From Micromonospora lutea (GTDB lineage: Bacteria; Actinomycetota; Actinomycetes; Mycobacteriales; Micromonosporaceae): a stretch of 60,274 nt of DNA. The notes beneath the pieces were generated by a model that was not told where the DNA came from, made no database searches, and saw only the letters and a list, made by a program, of their open reading frames with translations. Both the position numbers and the translations under genes were made by a program. Below, one piece after another: positions 26,726 through 33,866 of this stretch (positions are counted from its first letter, which is position 1; every line of letters begins with the position of its first letter). Location: positions 1-60,274 of the forward strand of contig NZ_BOPB01000035.1 of NCBI RefSeq assembly GCF_016863535.1, given 5' to 3'.

Positions 26726-27157
26726 ATGAGTGTCATCCGACCGACGACCGTAGAGGTCGAGACGTCGCTAAGGCTCGTCGCACCTGACGCCACCGCCTTG
26801 CCGGTGCGCGCCAGTCTGCGCTACGACCCTGCTGATCCGTATGCGGTCCATGTCCTGTTCCATGCCGAATCGGCTGGCGGCGAGGCGGTGAGCTGGTCCT
26901 TCGCTCGCGAGCTGCTGGTCACGGGACTGGACGAACCGGCGGGCATCGGGGACGTACGGGTCTGGCCCTGGGCCACCCCGCGCGGCGACTTCGTCGCGCT
27001 GGCGCTGTCGTCGCCGGACGGCAACGCCCTGTTCGAGGTCCCACGCAGCGTGCTGGTGCGCTTCCTGCGGCGGACCTACGTCGTCGTTCCGCGCGGCCGG
27101 GAGGCCGAGCACCTGGACGTCGACACCGCGGTGAACCGGCTGCTCGCCGGTCGCTGA
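26726..27157 (+). CDS. ssgB: SsgA-like sporulation/cell division protein, SsgB type
   Basis: 143 aa, beginning MSVIRPTTVEVETSLRLVAP and containing the SALP core LRYDPADPYAVHVLF, ELLVTGLDEPAGIGDVRVWP and VPRSVLVRFLRRTY. In Streptomyces SsgB, with SsgA, localises FtsZ to future septa in sporulating hyphae. Length and the N-terminal motif fit the SsgB subgroup, the only SALP generally kept in non-Streptomyces spore formers. GGGGGGAG stands about 8 nt before ATG. This is a strong lineage marker for a mycelial, sporulating actinomycete. Confidence 0.9.
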   Translation: MSVIRPTTVEVETSLRLVAPDATALPVRASLRYDPADPYAVHVLFHAESAGGEAVSWSFARELLVTGLDEPAGIGDVRVWPWATPRGDFVALALSSPDGNALFEVPRSVLVRFLRRTYVVVPRGREAEHLDVDTAVNRLLAGR

Positions 27158-27291
27158 CTCACGAAAACCGGGGCCGCGCGGATCTGCCGAGTTCGCGCGG
27201 CCCCCACCGATCCCCACCCCACTCCCCACTCCCCACTCCCCAAACCCCCACCACTCACCGCCCACCCACCCACCCACCGCCAAGCACTCGC

Positions 27292-27362
27292 CGATCATGC
27301 AGTTGTGGCGCCTACCATAACGGGCTAATGCACACAGAACGGGTGCCACAACTGCATGATCG
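27292..27362. repeat. GATCATG-type inverted repeat, copy A
   Basis: An 18-bp arm, CGATCATGCAGTTGTGGC (27292-27309), is exactly complementary to 27345-27362 with a 35-nt spacer. It lies between convergent ssgB and the SDR gene, next to a C-rich low-complexity run (27203-27280). It shares the outer GATCATG and a GTTG core with copies at 38267 and 58690. Confidence 0.6.
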
Positions 27363-27424
27363 ACGGAGCGGGGGCGGGACGGGGGCGGGACGGAGCGGGG
27401 GCGGGGACGGGGGGGGTAACGGGG

Positions 27425-28201
27425 TTAGCCGTGGGTGGTTAGGCCGCCGTCTACGGGGATGATCGCGCCGGTCAGGTAGGCGCCGGCCCGGGAGGCGAGG
27501 TAGATCGCCGTGCCGGCCATGTCCTCGGGGCGACCGATGCGGCCCAGCGGCACCTGCGCCTCGATGGCGGACCGGGAATTGGGGTCGTCGAGCGCGAACG
27601 CCATCATCTTGCTCTCGAACGGCCCGGGGGCGATCGCGTTGACGGTGATCTGCTCGCCGGCCAGTTGGTGGGCCAGGCTGCGGGTCAGCATGTGCACCGC
27701 CGCCTTGGTGGCCGAGTACGCGTACACCTCCATGGACGGCACCCGGAGGCCATCGATGGAGCCGATGTTGATCACGCGCGCCGGGTCGTCGGGGGCGGCA
27801 GCGGCGCGCAGGGTCGGCAGCAGCGCGGTGGTCAGCCGGAAGACGGCCTTCACGTTCACCGCCCACAGCTTGTCGAAAGCGCTCTCCGGGTAGCTCTCCA
27901 GTGGCGCACCCCAGGTGGCACCGGCGTTGTTGACCAGTACGTCCAGTTTGTCGACCCGGTCCTGGACGGCGGCGGCCAACTGTTGGGCACCCTCGTCCCG
28001 ACCCAGGTCGGCGGGGATCGCCTCGCAGCGTCCGTGGGCGGCCAACTCCTTGGCCACCGCCTCGCAGACCTCGGCCTTGCGGGACGAGATGATGACGTGC
28101 GCACCGGCGGCGACGAAACCCCGGGCGATCATCAGGCCGATGCCCCGTGAGCCACCGGTGACCAGGACGGTCTTGCCGTCGACGGAGAACAGATCCTTCA
28201 T
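27425..28201 (-). CDS. SDR-family oxidoreductase (RhlG/FabG-like)
   Basis: 258 aa from ATG 28201, six bases after AAGGGGA. NAD(P) motif TGGSRGIG (residues 15-22), NNAG, catalytic Ser in INIGSIDG, YSATK (Y-x-x-x-K), and a C-terminal PVDGG. It resembles the RhlG-like 3-oxoacyl-ACP reductase branch by DSRSAIEAQVPLGRIG-type sequence. It reduces or oxidises a ketone/alcohol; the substrate is unknown. Divergent from the AraC-type regulator 226 bp away, which may control it. Cytosolic. Confidence 0.88.
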   Translation of the reverse strand: MKDLFSVDGKTVLVTGGSRGIGLMIARGFVAAGAHVIISSRKAEVCEAVAKELAAHGRCEAIPADLGRDEGAQQLAAAVQDRVDKLDVLVNNAGATWGAPLESYPESAFDKLWAVNVKAVFRLTTALLPTLRAAAAPDDPARVINIGSIDGLRVPSMEVYAYSATKAAVHMLTRSLAHQLAGEQITVNAIAPGPFESKMMAFALDDPNSRSAIEAQVPLGRIGRPEDMAGTAIYLASRAGAYLTGAIIPVDGGLTTHG

Positions 28202-28427
28202 GCCATCCCCTTGCGGTGTCCGGCCTGGGGCAGCCGGTGTCGGAGCCGCCGCCACGGACCGCTCGGGACGCTACGACGACCAGGTCACTACCGATCAGTA
28301 ACCTAATCGTCCTGCGGCATCCGGAACAACCCCACCCGTCCGGGTGTCCGCCGGCGCTGCCAACGGCCCACGATATCCGGGTGGCGAGAGATGCGTTCGG
28401 GCCGGGCTCGGGCTAACGTCGCAGGTG

Positions 28428-29327
28428 ATGGTCCCTTCCGGTCACCGCGCCACGGCACTGCCCGACGCTGCCGCCAACGCGATCGAGATCGACACGACCA
28501 CGCTCGGTGATCTCGCGACCGACGCAGGGTGGCGACGACCGGTGCTGCTCACCCGCGAGCTGATCGTCCTGACCACCGGTGGTCACGGGCTCGCCGAGGT
28601 GGATTTCCGTGCCCTGCCGTGCCGGCCCGGCACGCTGCTGCGCATCCGCCCCGGTCAGGTGCTGCGCTGTGCCCTGCCCCAGTTGGACGCCACCGTGGTC
28701 CGTTGGCACCCGGAGGCACTGCACGGGCTCGACCTCGACACCGACCACGTACCCACGTGGGTCCAGCTGGCCGGCGAGGACGAGGACGCGATCATCAACG
28801 AGGTCAGCCAGTTGACCGTGGACGCCAGTCGGCACCGGGACACCAAGGCCGCCCGCAGCCTGCTGCGCCATCAACTGAGCGTGCTGCTGCTGCGATTGAG
28901 CATGCTGCCGTCCGGCGCGCAGCGGTCGTCACGCCCGGAGGAGGAGACCTTCCGGCGGCTGTGCCGCGAGGTGGAGCGGGGGTACCAGGCCACCCGCCGG
29001 GTCGAGGATTACGCCGATCGGCTGGGCTGCTCGGTGCGTACCCTCACCCGGGCCTGCCTGGCGATCACCGGGCGCAGCGCCAAGCAGGTGGTGGACGAGC
29101 GGGTCGCGCTCCAGGCCAGCCGACTGCTGGCGGCCACCGACGAGCCGATCGCCCGGATCGGTCGACAGCTCGGTTTCACCGAGCCGACGAACTTCGGCCG
29201 GTTCTTCACCCGCGAGGTTGGCATGAGCCCGGGCGCGTTCCGGGCCGCCCGCGAACGGCCCGTACCGGCGCCGGTAGTGCGCCCGCGTACACCCGTTGAC
29301 GGGCGGTTCGACGCCCATCGGGCGTGA
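28428..29327 (+). CDS. AraC-family transcriptional regulator
   Basis: 299 aa from ATG 28428. N-terminal cupin-like sensor (about 1-120), then a typical double HTH: RVEDYADRLGCSVRTLTRAC and IGRQLGFTEPTNFGRFFTRE, ending GMSPGAFRA. It is divergent from the SDR gene, the usual arrangement for a regulator and its target. The effector is unknown. A GTG three bases before the ATG is an alternative start. Confidence 0.88.
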   Translation: MVPSGHRATALPDAAANAIEIDTTTLGDLATDAGWRRPVLLTRELIVLTTGGHGLAEVDFRALPCRPGTLLRIRPGQVLRCALPQLDATVVRWHPEALHGLDLDTDHVPTWVQLAGEDEDAIINEVSQLTVDASRHRDTKAARSLLRHQLSVLLLRLSMLPSGAQRSSRPEEETFRRLCREVERGYQATRRVEDYADRLGCSVRTLTRACLAITGRSAKQVVDERVALQASRLLAATDEPIARIGRQLGFTEPTNFGRFFTREVGMSPGAFRAARERPVPAPVVRPRTPVDGRFDAHRA

Positions 29328-29412
29328 CGGCATCGCGCGGTTGTGCGGTACGGCAGGGTGGTTGCGGCGACGCGTGCGGCCCCGGCCGCCCTGCATTGGG
29401 CATGATGACGGG

Positions 29413-29868
29413 GTGCAGATCTCCGCGCGCGGCGACTACGCGGTACGGGCGGCGCTGAGCCTCGGCGCCGCGTACCCGTCGCTGCTGTCCACCCAGGCCA
29501 TCTCCGCTGAGCAGGAGATGCCCCGCAAGTTCCTGGAAGCGGTCCTGGCCGACCTGCGTCGGGCCGGCATAGTCCGGGCCCAGCGTGGCGCGGAGGGCGG
29601 CTACGCCCTGGCCCGACCGCCCCGGGAGGTGACCGTCGGCGCGGTGCTGCGAGCGGCGGACGGTCCGTTGGCCGGCGTCCGCGGCCTGCGTCCGGAGGAG
29701 ACAGAGTACGAAGGAGTCGCCGCGCACCTGCCGCAGTTCTGGGTCGCGGTACGCGCCGCACTGCGCCGGGTGGTCGACGAGGTGAGCCTGGCCGACCTGG
29801 TCGACGGCCGGCTGCCCGCCCATGTCCGTCGCCTGACCTCCCTGCCGGACGCCTGGGAACCCCGCTGA
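29413..29868 (+). CDS. Rrf2-family regulator without Fe-S cysteines
   Basis: 151 aa from GTG 29413. Winged-helix start QISARGDYAVRAALSLG, recognition region MPRKFLEAVLADLRRAGIV and RGAEGGYALARPP wing. The IscR/NsrR cysteine cluster is absent (the matching region reads LAGVRGLRPEETEYEG), so it should not bind an Fe-S cluster. No clear ribosome site lies before the GTG. It faces the decayed flavin-oxidoreductase genes tail to tail. Confidence 0.88.
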   Translation: MQISARGDYAVRAALSLGAAYPSLLSTQAISAEQEMPRKFLEAVLADLRRAGIVRAQRGAEGGYALARPPREVTVGAVLRAADGPLAGVRGLRPEETEYEGVAAHLPQFWVAVRAALRRVVDEVSLADLVDGRLPAHVRRLTSLPDAWEPR

Positions 29869-29881
29869 GCCGATGACCGTG

Positions 29882-30181
29882 CCGGCCGTCGGGGAGGAAC
29901 TCACGCCGCACACCGTCGGTGTCGAACCCGGCCATCGGGCCGGCGGCCAACCCGGCGGCGCGGACCCCGACCAGCAGGTAGCCGATCTGGAGGGTGGCGT
30001 TCAACCGCGCCCGGTCCGCCGGTCCGCGAGCCACTCCCGGGCCTGCGGGCGGTGGGAACAGCTCCGGCAGCCGCTGGTGGAAGTCCACGTCGGCGGCGAG
30101 CACCGCAGTCAGTGGCGCGGCGACGGTCTTGGCGTCCTGGCCGGCCCGGTCCAGCGTGAACAGGTCGACTGCGATGGTCAA
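29882..30181 (-). pseudogene. Nitroreductase (RutE/malonic semialdehyde reductase-like) fragment
   Basis: On the minus strand a frame starting immediately after the flavin reductase stop reads KTVAAPLTAVLAADVDFHQR, LPELFP, then LNATLQIGYLLVGVRAAGLA, AGPMAGFDTDGVRREFLPDG. This is the middle and C-terminal half of a RutE-like FMN nitroreductase; the N-terminal FMN-binding part and the last strand are gone. The open frame continues past 29882 only as antisense to the Rrf2 gene. A relic of a larger flavin-enzyme cluster. Confidence 0.65.
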
Positions 30182-30741
30182 GCGGTCACCGTACCCACCG
30201 TGGTGGTGTAGCCACCACGGTGGTGGATCAGCGGAGCACCGTCCGCTCCCCCACCGAGGGCAAGCGGCTCGGCGATCACCACACTGTGGTCGCCAGCCGG
30301 CACCCGGTGCGTCACCCGGCAGAGCAGCCGGGCCAGCACCCCGTTGAGCAGCGGCACGCCGAACGGGCCGGAGGTCCACCCGGGATACGCGGCGAACCGG
30401 TCGATGCCGCTGGTGGCGAAGACCCGGGCGGCCTCGGTCTGGTTGGCCGCGAGCAGGTGCACCGCGACGTGCTCGGCGCGGGCCAGCACCGGCCAGCTCG
30501 ACGAGGAGACGTCGAGGCAGAACGACACCAGCGGCGGGTCGAGCGACACCGACGTGAACGACGTGGCGGTGAATCCGGCCCGCAGCGGCTTACCGAGGTC
30601 GCCGAGGCAGGCCGGGCGGGTACCCCGGGCCACGGCGGTCACCACGGTGACGGTGCTGGCCTGTTGGCGCAGCAGCGTACGGAACAGGTCCGGGTCCACC
30701 GGCCGCAACTCCTCGGCGCGGGGCTGTGCGACGGTGGTCAT
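30178..30741 (-). CDS. Flavin reductase (RutF/NtaB-like)
   Basis: 187 aa from ATG 30741. FMN-binding split-barrel flavin reductase: TVVTAVARGTRPACLG, then FTATSFTSVSLDPPLVSFCL and GDHSVVIAEPLALG are family landmarks. Such proteins supply reduced FMN to a two-component monooxygenase. Its neighbour on each side is a fragment (luciferase-like monooxygenase and RutE-like nitroreductase), so this reductase has probably lost its partner. A perfect hairpin (30195-30223) lies in its last codons. Confidence 0.85.
   Translation of the reverse strand: MTTVAQPRAEELRPVDPDLFRTLLRQQASTVTVVTAVARGTRPACLGDLGKPLRAGFTATSFTSVSLDPPLVSFCLDVSSSSWPVLARAEHVAVHLLAANQTEAARVFATSGIDRFAAYPGWTSGPFGVPLLNGVLARLLCRVTHRVPAGDHSVVIAEPLALGGGADGAPLIHHRGGYTTTVGTVTA
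30195..30223. terminator. 12-bp hairpin at the end of flavin reductase
   Basis: CCACCGTGGTGG (30195-30206) pairs with CCACCACGGTGG (30212-30223) around 5 nt. It sits within the last 15 codons of the leftward flavin reductase gene, so it may end transcription or simply reflect HHRGGYTTTV codons. Confidence 0.3.
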
Positions 30742-30745
30742 GCCG

Positions 30746-31099
30746 TCACCAGCTCACGTTCGGCGTACCGGCTGGCCGGCCGGGGGCGATGTTGAACGGC
30801 TCGTTGTAGGTGGTGGACACGGTCGCGATCAGGCCGATGTGCTCGGTCGCGGTCGCCAGCGCGGCGAGCAGGGTCAGCGGCTCGAAGACGGCTTGGATGT
30901 TGTGCCGCGCGTTCGGTCCGACGGCGAGACCGTCGGCGAGGAAGACGGAGTCGAGGGTGCCGCGCTCGGCGGTCCGGGCCAGTTCGACGAAGTGCCGTAC
31001 GTCGGCCACCCGCTGCGGTTCGGTGCGGGGGTGCCGCCAGGCGGCCTCGTGGTGGCCGACACCCATCCGAAAGGCGTTGAGGTGCAGGGTTCGGGGCAT
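30746..31099 (-). pseudogene. Truncated NtaA/SnaA-type flavin-dependent monooxygenase
   Basis: 117 codons, starting MPRTLHLNAFRMGVGHHEAAW and running through DSVFLADGLAVG to TVSTTYNEPFNIA, exactly the N-terminal quarter of NtaA/SnaA/DszA bacterial-luciferase-like enzymes (about 440 aa). After NEPFNIA the sequence turns into GRPAGTPNVSW and stops, 5 bp before the flavin reductase start. A deletion has removed the remaining ~320 residues. An N-terminal piece like this cannot form the barrel active site. Confidence 0.8.
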
Positions 31100-31126
31100 G
31101 GGGTTCCTTTCCGACGTGAGGTCGGC

Positions 31127-31369
31127 TCAGGCCGTGACGTCGACCCGCCAGGTGGAGAAGCGACGTTCCCCGGCGACGAGGAGTTGGTTGACCAGCAGGC
31201 CGTTGGCGGAGATCGTGATGATCCCGGAGTACATGTCGGTGATGGCGAAGTTGTACTGAGAAGCGGTGCGACTCGGCGTCAGCTCAACAGAGCGCGCTTG
31301 CGTGCCGGACGAGGTCAACGTGCACACGAGCGGTGAGGAGAAGCTCAGCCCGCTGTGACATGAAGCCAT
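31127..31369 (-). CDS. Small hypothetical protein
   Basis: 80 aa, MASCHSGLSFSSPLVCTLTS start and TWRVDVTA end. A beta-rich, Ser/Thr-rich composition hints at a small beta-sandwich. It has no clear ribosome site, and it ends 28 bp before the truncated monooxygenase on the same strand. It could be a fragment. I do not recognise a family. Confidence 0.35.
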   Translation of the reverse strand: MASCHSGLSFSSPLVCTLTSSGTQARSVELTPSRTASQYNFAITDMYSGIITISANGLLVNQLLVAGERRFSTWRVDVTA

Positions 31370-31602
31370 GCTGCCCGCCGCCGATCAGCTCGGTCAATGG
31401 CCTTCCATTAGGTGGGATCTACTCGCGTTGTGAGCTCAGAGGCCGACCTGCAGCAGGGATGTTTCTATAACAAGACCCACCTGTTAGATGGGATATGTAA
31501 CCCATCTCTCGGCCCGGGCTTCCACAGTGCAGCGATCGGGTTTCACGAATCGACGTTCCGGGCATGTTCCTGCCGCACGGGAAGTCTCGAAGGGAGCCCA
31601 CA

Positions 31603-31776
31603 ATGGGTGTGATGTTGCGCAAGCGCAAGAAGTTCGGGCCGCTGATCCTGCACTTCACGCAGAACGGCTTCTCGTCCTGGAGCATCAAGCTCGGTCGCTG
31701 GTCCTGGAACTCTCGGGCCAGGGCACACCGCGTCGATCTGCCGGGACCGCTGCACTGGAAGCAGGACAAGTCCTGA
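31603..31776 (+). CDS. 57-aa DUF4236-like protein
   Basis: ATG 31603, six bases after AAGGGAG. Reads MGVMLRKRKKFGPLILHFTQ, then SSWSIKLGRWSWNSRARAHR. The pattern (basic start, FGP, a short strand with N-G-x-S, and GRWSWN) resembles the short actinobacterial DUF4236 proteins, whose function is unknown. A strong ribosome site and isolation from other genes support a real small gene. Confidence 0.6.
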   Translation: MGVMLRKRKKFGPLILHFTQNGFSSWSIKLGRWSWNSRARAHRVDLPGPLHWKQDKS

Positions 31777-31862
31777 GATCCGCCACCCTCAACGGGGCGT
31801 CGGCACTCCCGGCGCCCCGTCACTGTCTCTCGGGGTGGGCACCACGGCCTTCCCGCTGGAGG

Positions 31863-32717
31863 TCATGCGCCTGACCGGACGGCGGTGACCAGCACGTCCC
31901 CGCCGAGCCGACCTTCCTGCGGCGTCCGGGTCACCTGCCCGGAGTCGAGCAGGTCGGACAGCACCCGCACCGCGTCCACCGCTCGGTACGCGGTGTGCGT
32001 CACCGCGTACCGGCGCAGCTCGGTGACCGTACGCGGGCCGTACCGGGACAGTTCCTCCAGCAGGGCCCGACCCAACGGTGCCGGATCCGTCCGCTCGGCG
32101 GGTGACAGCGGATCACCGTACGGGTCACGGAACCGCGACCCGCTCGCCCACAGGCTTTCCTTCAGCTCCTCCAGGCTGCGGTCCGATCCGGTGCCGAAGC
32201 CGATCCGCCGGTCGGCGTCGATCAGCTCGACCTCGGTGGCCAGCGCGAACCCGGCGTCGATCAGCGCCGTGCGCAGGGGTGCCGCTGCCCCGGCGACGAC
32301 GAGTGCCTCGGCGGCCCGGCCGGCCGCGGCGGCGGTCAGCGCCACCGGATCGTCCGACTCCAGGTAGGACAGCACCGGCGCGCCCACCGCACCGGCCGCG
32401 CGCAGGGCCACCGGCAGTCGGGTCGGCGGACCGGGCATCAGGTGCACGGCGACCTCGGCTGGCAGTCCGGCCTCGGCCGCACCGAGCCGGGCCGGCAGTT
32501 CCGCGGTGCCCTCGGCGAGCACCAGGACGGTGAGCCGGCAGCCGCGCAGCCGGGCGGCGTGTCCGCCGGCCAGGCGTACGGTCTGCTCGGCCAGGTGCGG
32601 GTCGCTGCCGTCGTACCCGAGGACGACGGTGGCCCGGCGGGCGCGGCGCAGCGCGGCCGGCGCCCACCTGTCCAGGTGTCGGAGAAACGCGGCGTGCCCT
32701 ACGGCTTCGGTCGACAT
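31863..32717 (-). CDS. Hypothetical protein with C-terminal winged-helix-like region
   Basis: 284 aa starting MSTEAVGHAAFLRHLDRWAP. Residues about 25-175 alternate beta strands and Ala/Leu helices without a motif I recognise. The C-terminal ~70 residues (LLEELSRYGPRTVTELRRYA then VRVLSDLLDSGQVTR) look like a winged helix. No signal peptide or membrane segment. GC3 pattern is typical of genuine genes here. Not linked to its neighbours. Confidence 0.55.
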   Translation of the reverse strand: MSTEAVGHAAFLRHLDRWAPAALRRARRATVVLGYDGSDPHLAEQTVRLAGGHAARLRGCRLTVLVLAEGTAELPARLGAAEAGLPAEVAVHLMPGPPTRLPVALRAAGAVGAPVLSYLESDDPVALTAAAAGRAAEALVVAGAAAPLRTALIDAGFALATEVELIDADRRIGFGTGSDRSLEELKESLWASGSRFRDPYGDPLSPAERTDPAPLGRALLEELSRYGPRTVTELRRYAVTHTAYRAVDAVRVLSDLLDSGQVTRTPQEGRLGGDVLVTAVRSGA

Positions 32718-32766
32718 GTTGCCGTTCTACCGCAGCCGGTCACGCCGGCCCGCCGGGACCGCCGTT

Positions 32767-33288
32767 TCACACCGGGACCGAGACACCGACGCCACCTCGG
32801 GTGTCCCCGCCGTAACGCTCGATCTCGGCGGCCAGGTTGAGCCGACTGATCCTGGTCCGGGCGTCGAAGGCGGCGTCGTCGAGCCGGTCGGCGGGGACCA
32901 GCCAGACCACCTCGAACTCCAGCCCGTCCGGGTCCTGACCGTAAAGGCTCTTGGTGGTGCCGTGGTCGGAGGTGCCGACCAGCGCGCCGGCCTCGGTCAG
33001 CCGCCGGGCGACGGCGGCGAGTTCGTCGAGGGTGTCCACCTCCCAGGCCAGGTGATAGAGGCCGACGGTCTCCCGCCCGGCGGTCGACCGGCCGGCGGCC
33101 GCACCGACCTCGAACAGGCCGAGGTCATGGTCGTTGGTGGAGCCCGGTGCCTGCAGGAAGGCGGCGCCCCGGAACCCCTCCGGAGTCATCGGCACCTGAC
33201 GGAAACCGAGCACGTCGCGGTAGAACGTGATGCTGCGGTTGAGGTCGCTGACGTACAGGACGGCGTGGTTAAGACGATGAATTCCCAT
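32767..33288 (-). CDS. VOC-family (glyoxalase/extradiol dioxygenase-like) protein
   Basis: 173 aa from ATG 33288. Paired beta-alpha-beta modules with metal ligands H7 (RLNHAVLYV), H in LYHLAWEV and E in LEFEVVW, so the metal site is intact. Family activities range from ring-cleaving dioxygenase to lyase; the substrate is unknown. It is divergent from a MarR regulator 57 bp away and shares its promoter/operator region. On the minus strand TTGAAC-n17-TACCCT ends six bases before ATG, pointing to a leaderless mRNA. Confidence 0.85.
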   Translation of the reverse strand: MGIHRLNHAVLYVSDLNRSITFYRDVLGFRQVPMTPEGFRGAAFLQAPGSTNDHDLGLFEVGAAAGRSTAGRETVGLYHLAWEVDTLDELAAVARRLTEAGALVGTSDHGTTKSLYGQDPDGLEFEVVWLVPADRLDDAAFDARTRISRLNLAAEIERYGGDTRGGVGVSVPV

Positions 33289-33308
33289 GCCCCGAGGGTA
33301 GCCCGATT

Positions 33309-33348
33309 TAGTTGAGAGTTCAATTACTGCGCTATGATGCTGGTCATG
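33309..33348. promoter_or_regulatory. Shared VOC/MarR operator with two leaderless promoters
   Basis: TTGA-GAGT-TCAA (33312-33323) is a palindrome overlapping both -35 elements: TTGAGA for marR (then TATGAT at 33333-33338, start codon 7 bp on) and, on the other strand, TTGAAC for the VOC gene (then TACCCT, start codon 6 bp on). A dimer bound here would block both promoters. No Shine-Dalgarno precedes either start. MarR binding is inferred. Confidence 0.55.
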
Positions 33349-33798
33349 ACCCGCTGGCTGACCCCGGACGAACAGCGCACCTGGCGGTCGTTCCTGACCG
33401 CCTCCCGAGCGCTGATGGACACGCTCGACCGCGAGCTGCAACGCGACGCAGGCATGCCGCACGCCTACTACGAGATCCTGGTCCGCCTCTCCGAGGCACC
33501 CGAACGTCGCCTGCGGATGAGCGAGCTGGCCGACGTGAGCGGCTCCTCGCGCAGCCGGCTCTCCCATGCGGTGAGTCGGCTGGAGGCGGCCGGCTGGGTA
33601 CGCCGCGAGGACTGTCCCACCGACCGGCGCGGACAGATCGCCCACCTCACCGACGACGGATTCGCGAAGCTGGCCGCCGCCGCGCCTGGCCACGTCGAGG
33701 GGGTACGCGAGCACCTGTTCGACGCTCTCAGCCCGGCGCAGGTCGAGCAGTTACGCCACATCAGCGAGGTACTGACCGAACGCCTGAAGCGAGCCTGA
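33346..33798 (+). CDS. MarR-family transcriptional regulator
   Basis: 150 aa from ATG 33346 (MTRWLTPDEQRTW). The winged helix is seen in LRMSELADVSGSSRSRLSHA and the wing in REDCPTDRRGQIAHLT, with flanking dimerisation helices. An ATG 12 bases upstream is in frame, but the -10 (TATGAT) covers it, so the later ATG is preferred as a leaderless start. Probably autoregulates and represses the divergent VOC gene in response to a phenolic-type ligand; this follows from family and layout only. Confidence 0.9.
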   Translation: MTRWLTPDEQRTWRSFLTASRALMDTLDRELQRDAGMPHAYYEILVRLSEAPERRLRMSELADVSGSSRSRLSHAVSRLEAAGWVRREDCPTDRRGQIAHLTDDGFAKLAAAAPGHVEGVREHLFDALSPAQVEQLRHISEVLTERLKRA

Positions 33799-33866
33799 CC
33801 GGATCCTGACCGAACCACTCCGGCGCGGGTCTTGTACTAAACGTCGTCGAATGAGCACGATGGGGC

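Noticed and set aside
27203..27280. C-rich run with CCCCACT-like repetition, considered as a CRISPR or tandem-repeat array
   Set aside because: No regular repeat-spacer structure; simple low-complexity sequence beside an inverted repeat. No CRISPR array is seen anywhere in the window.
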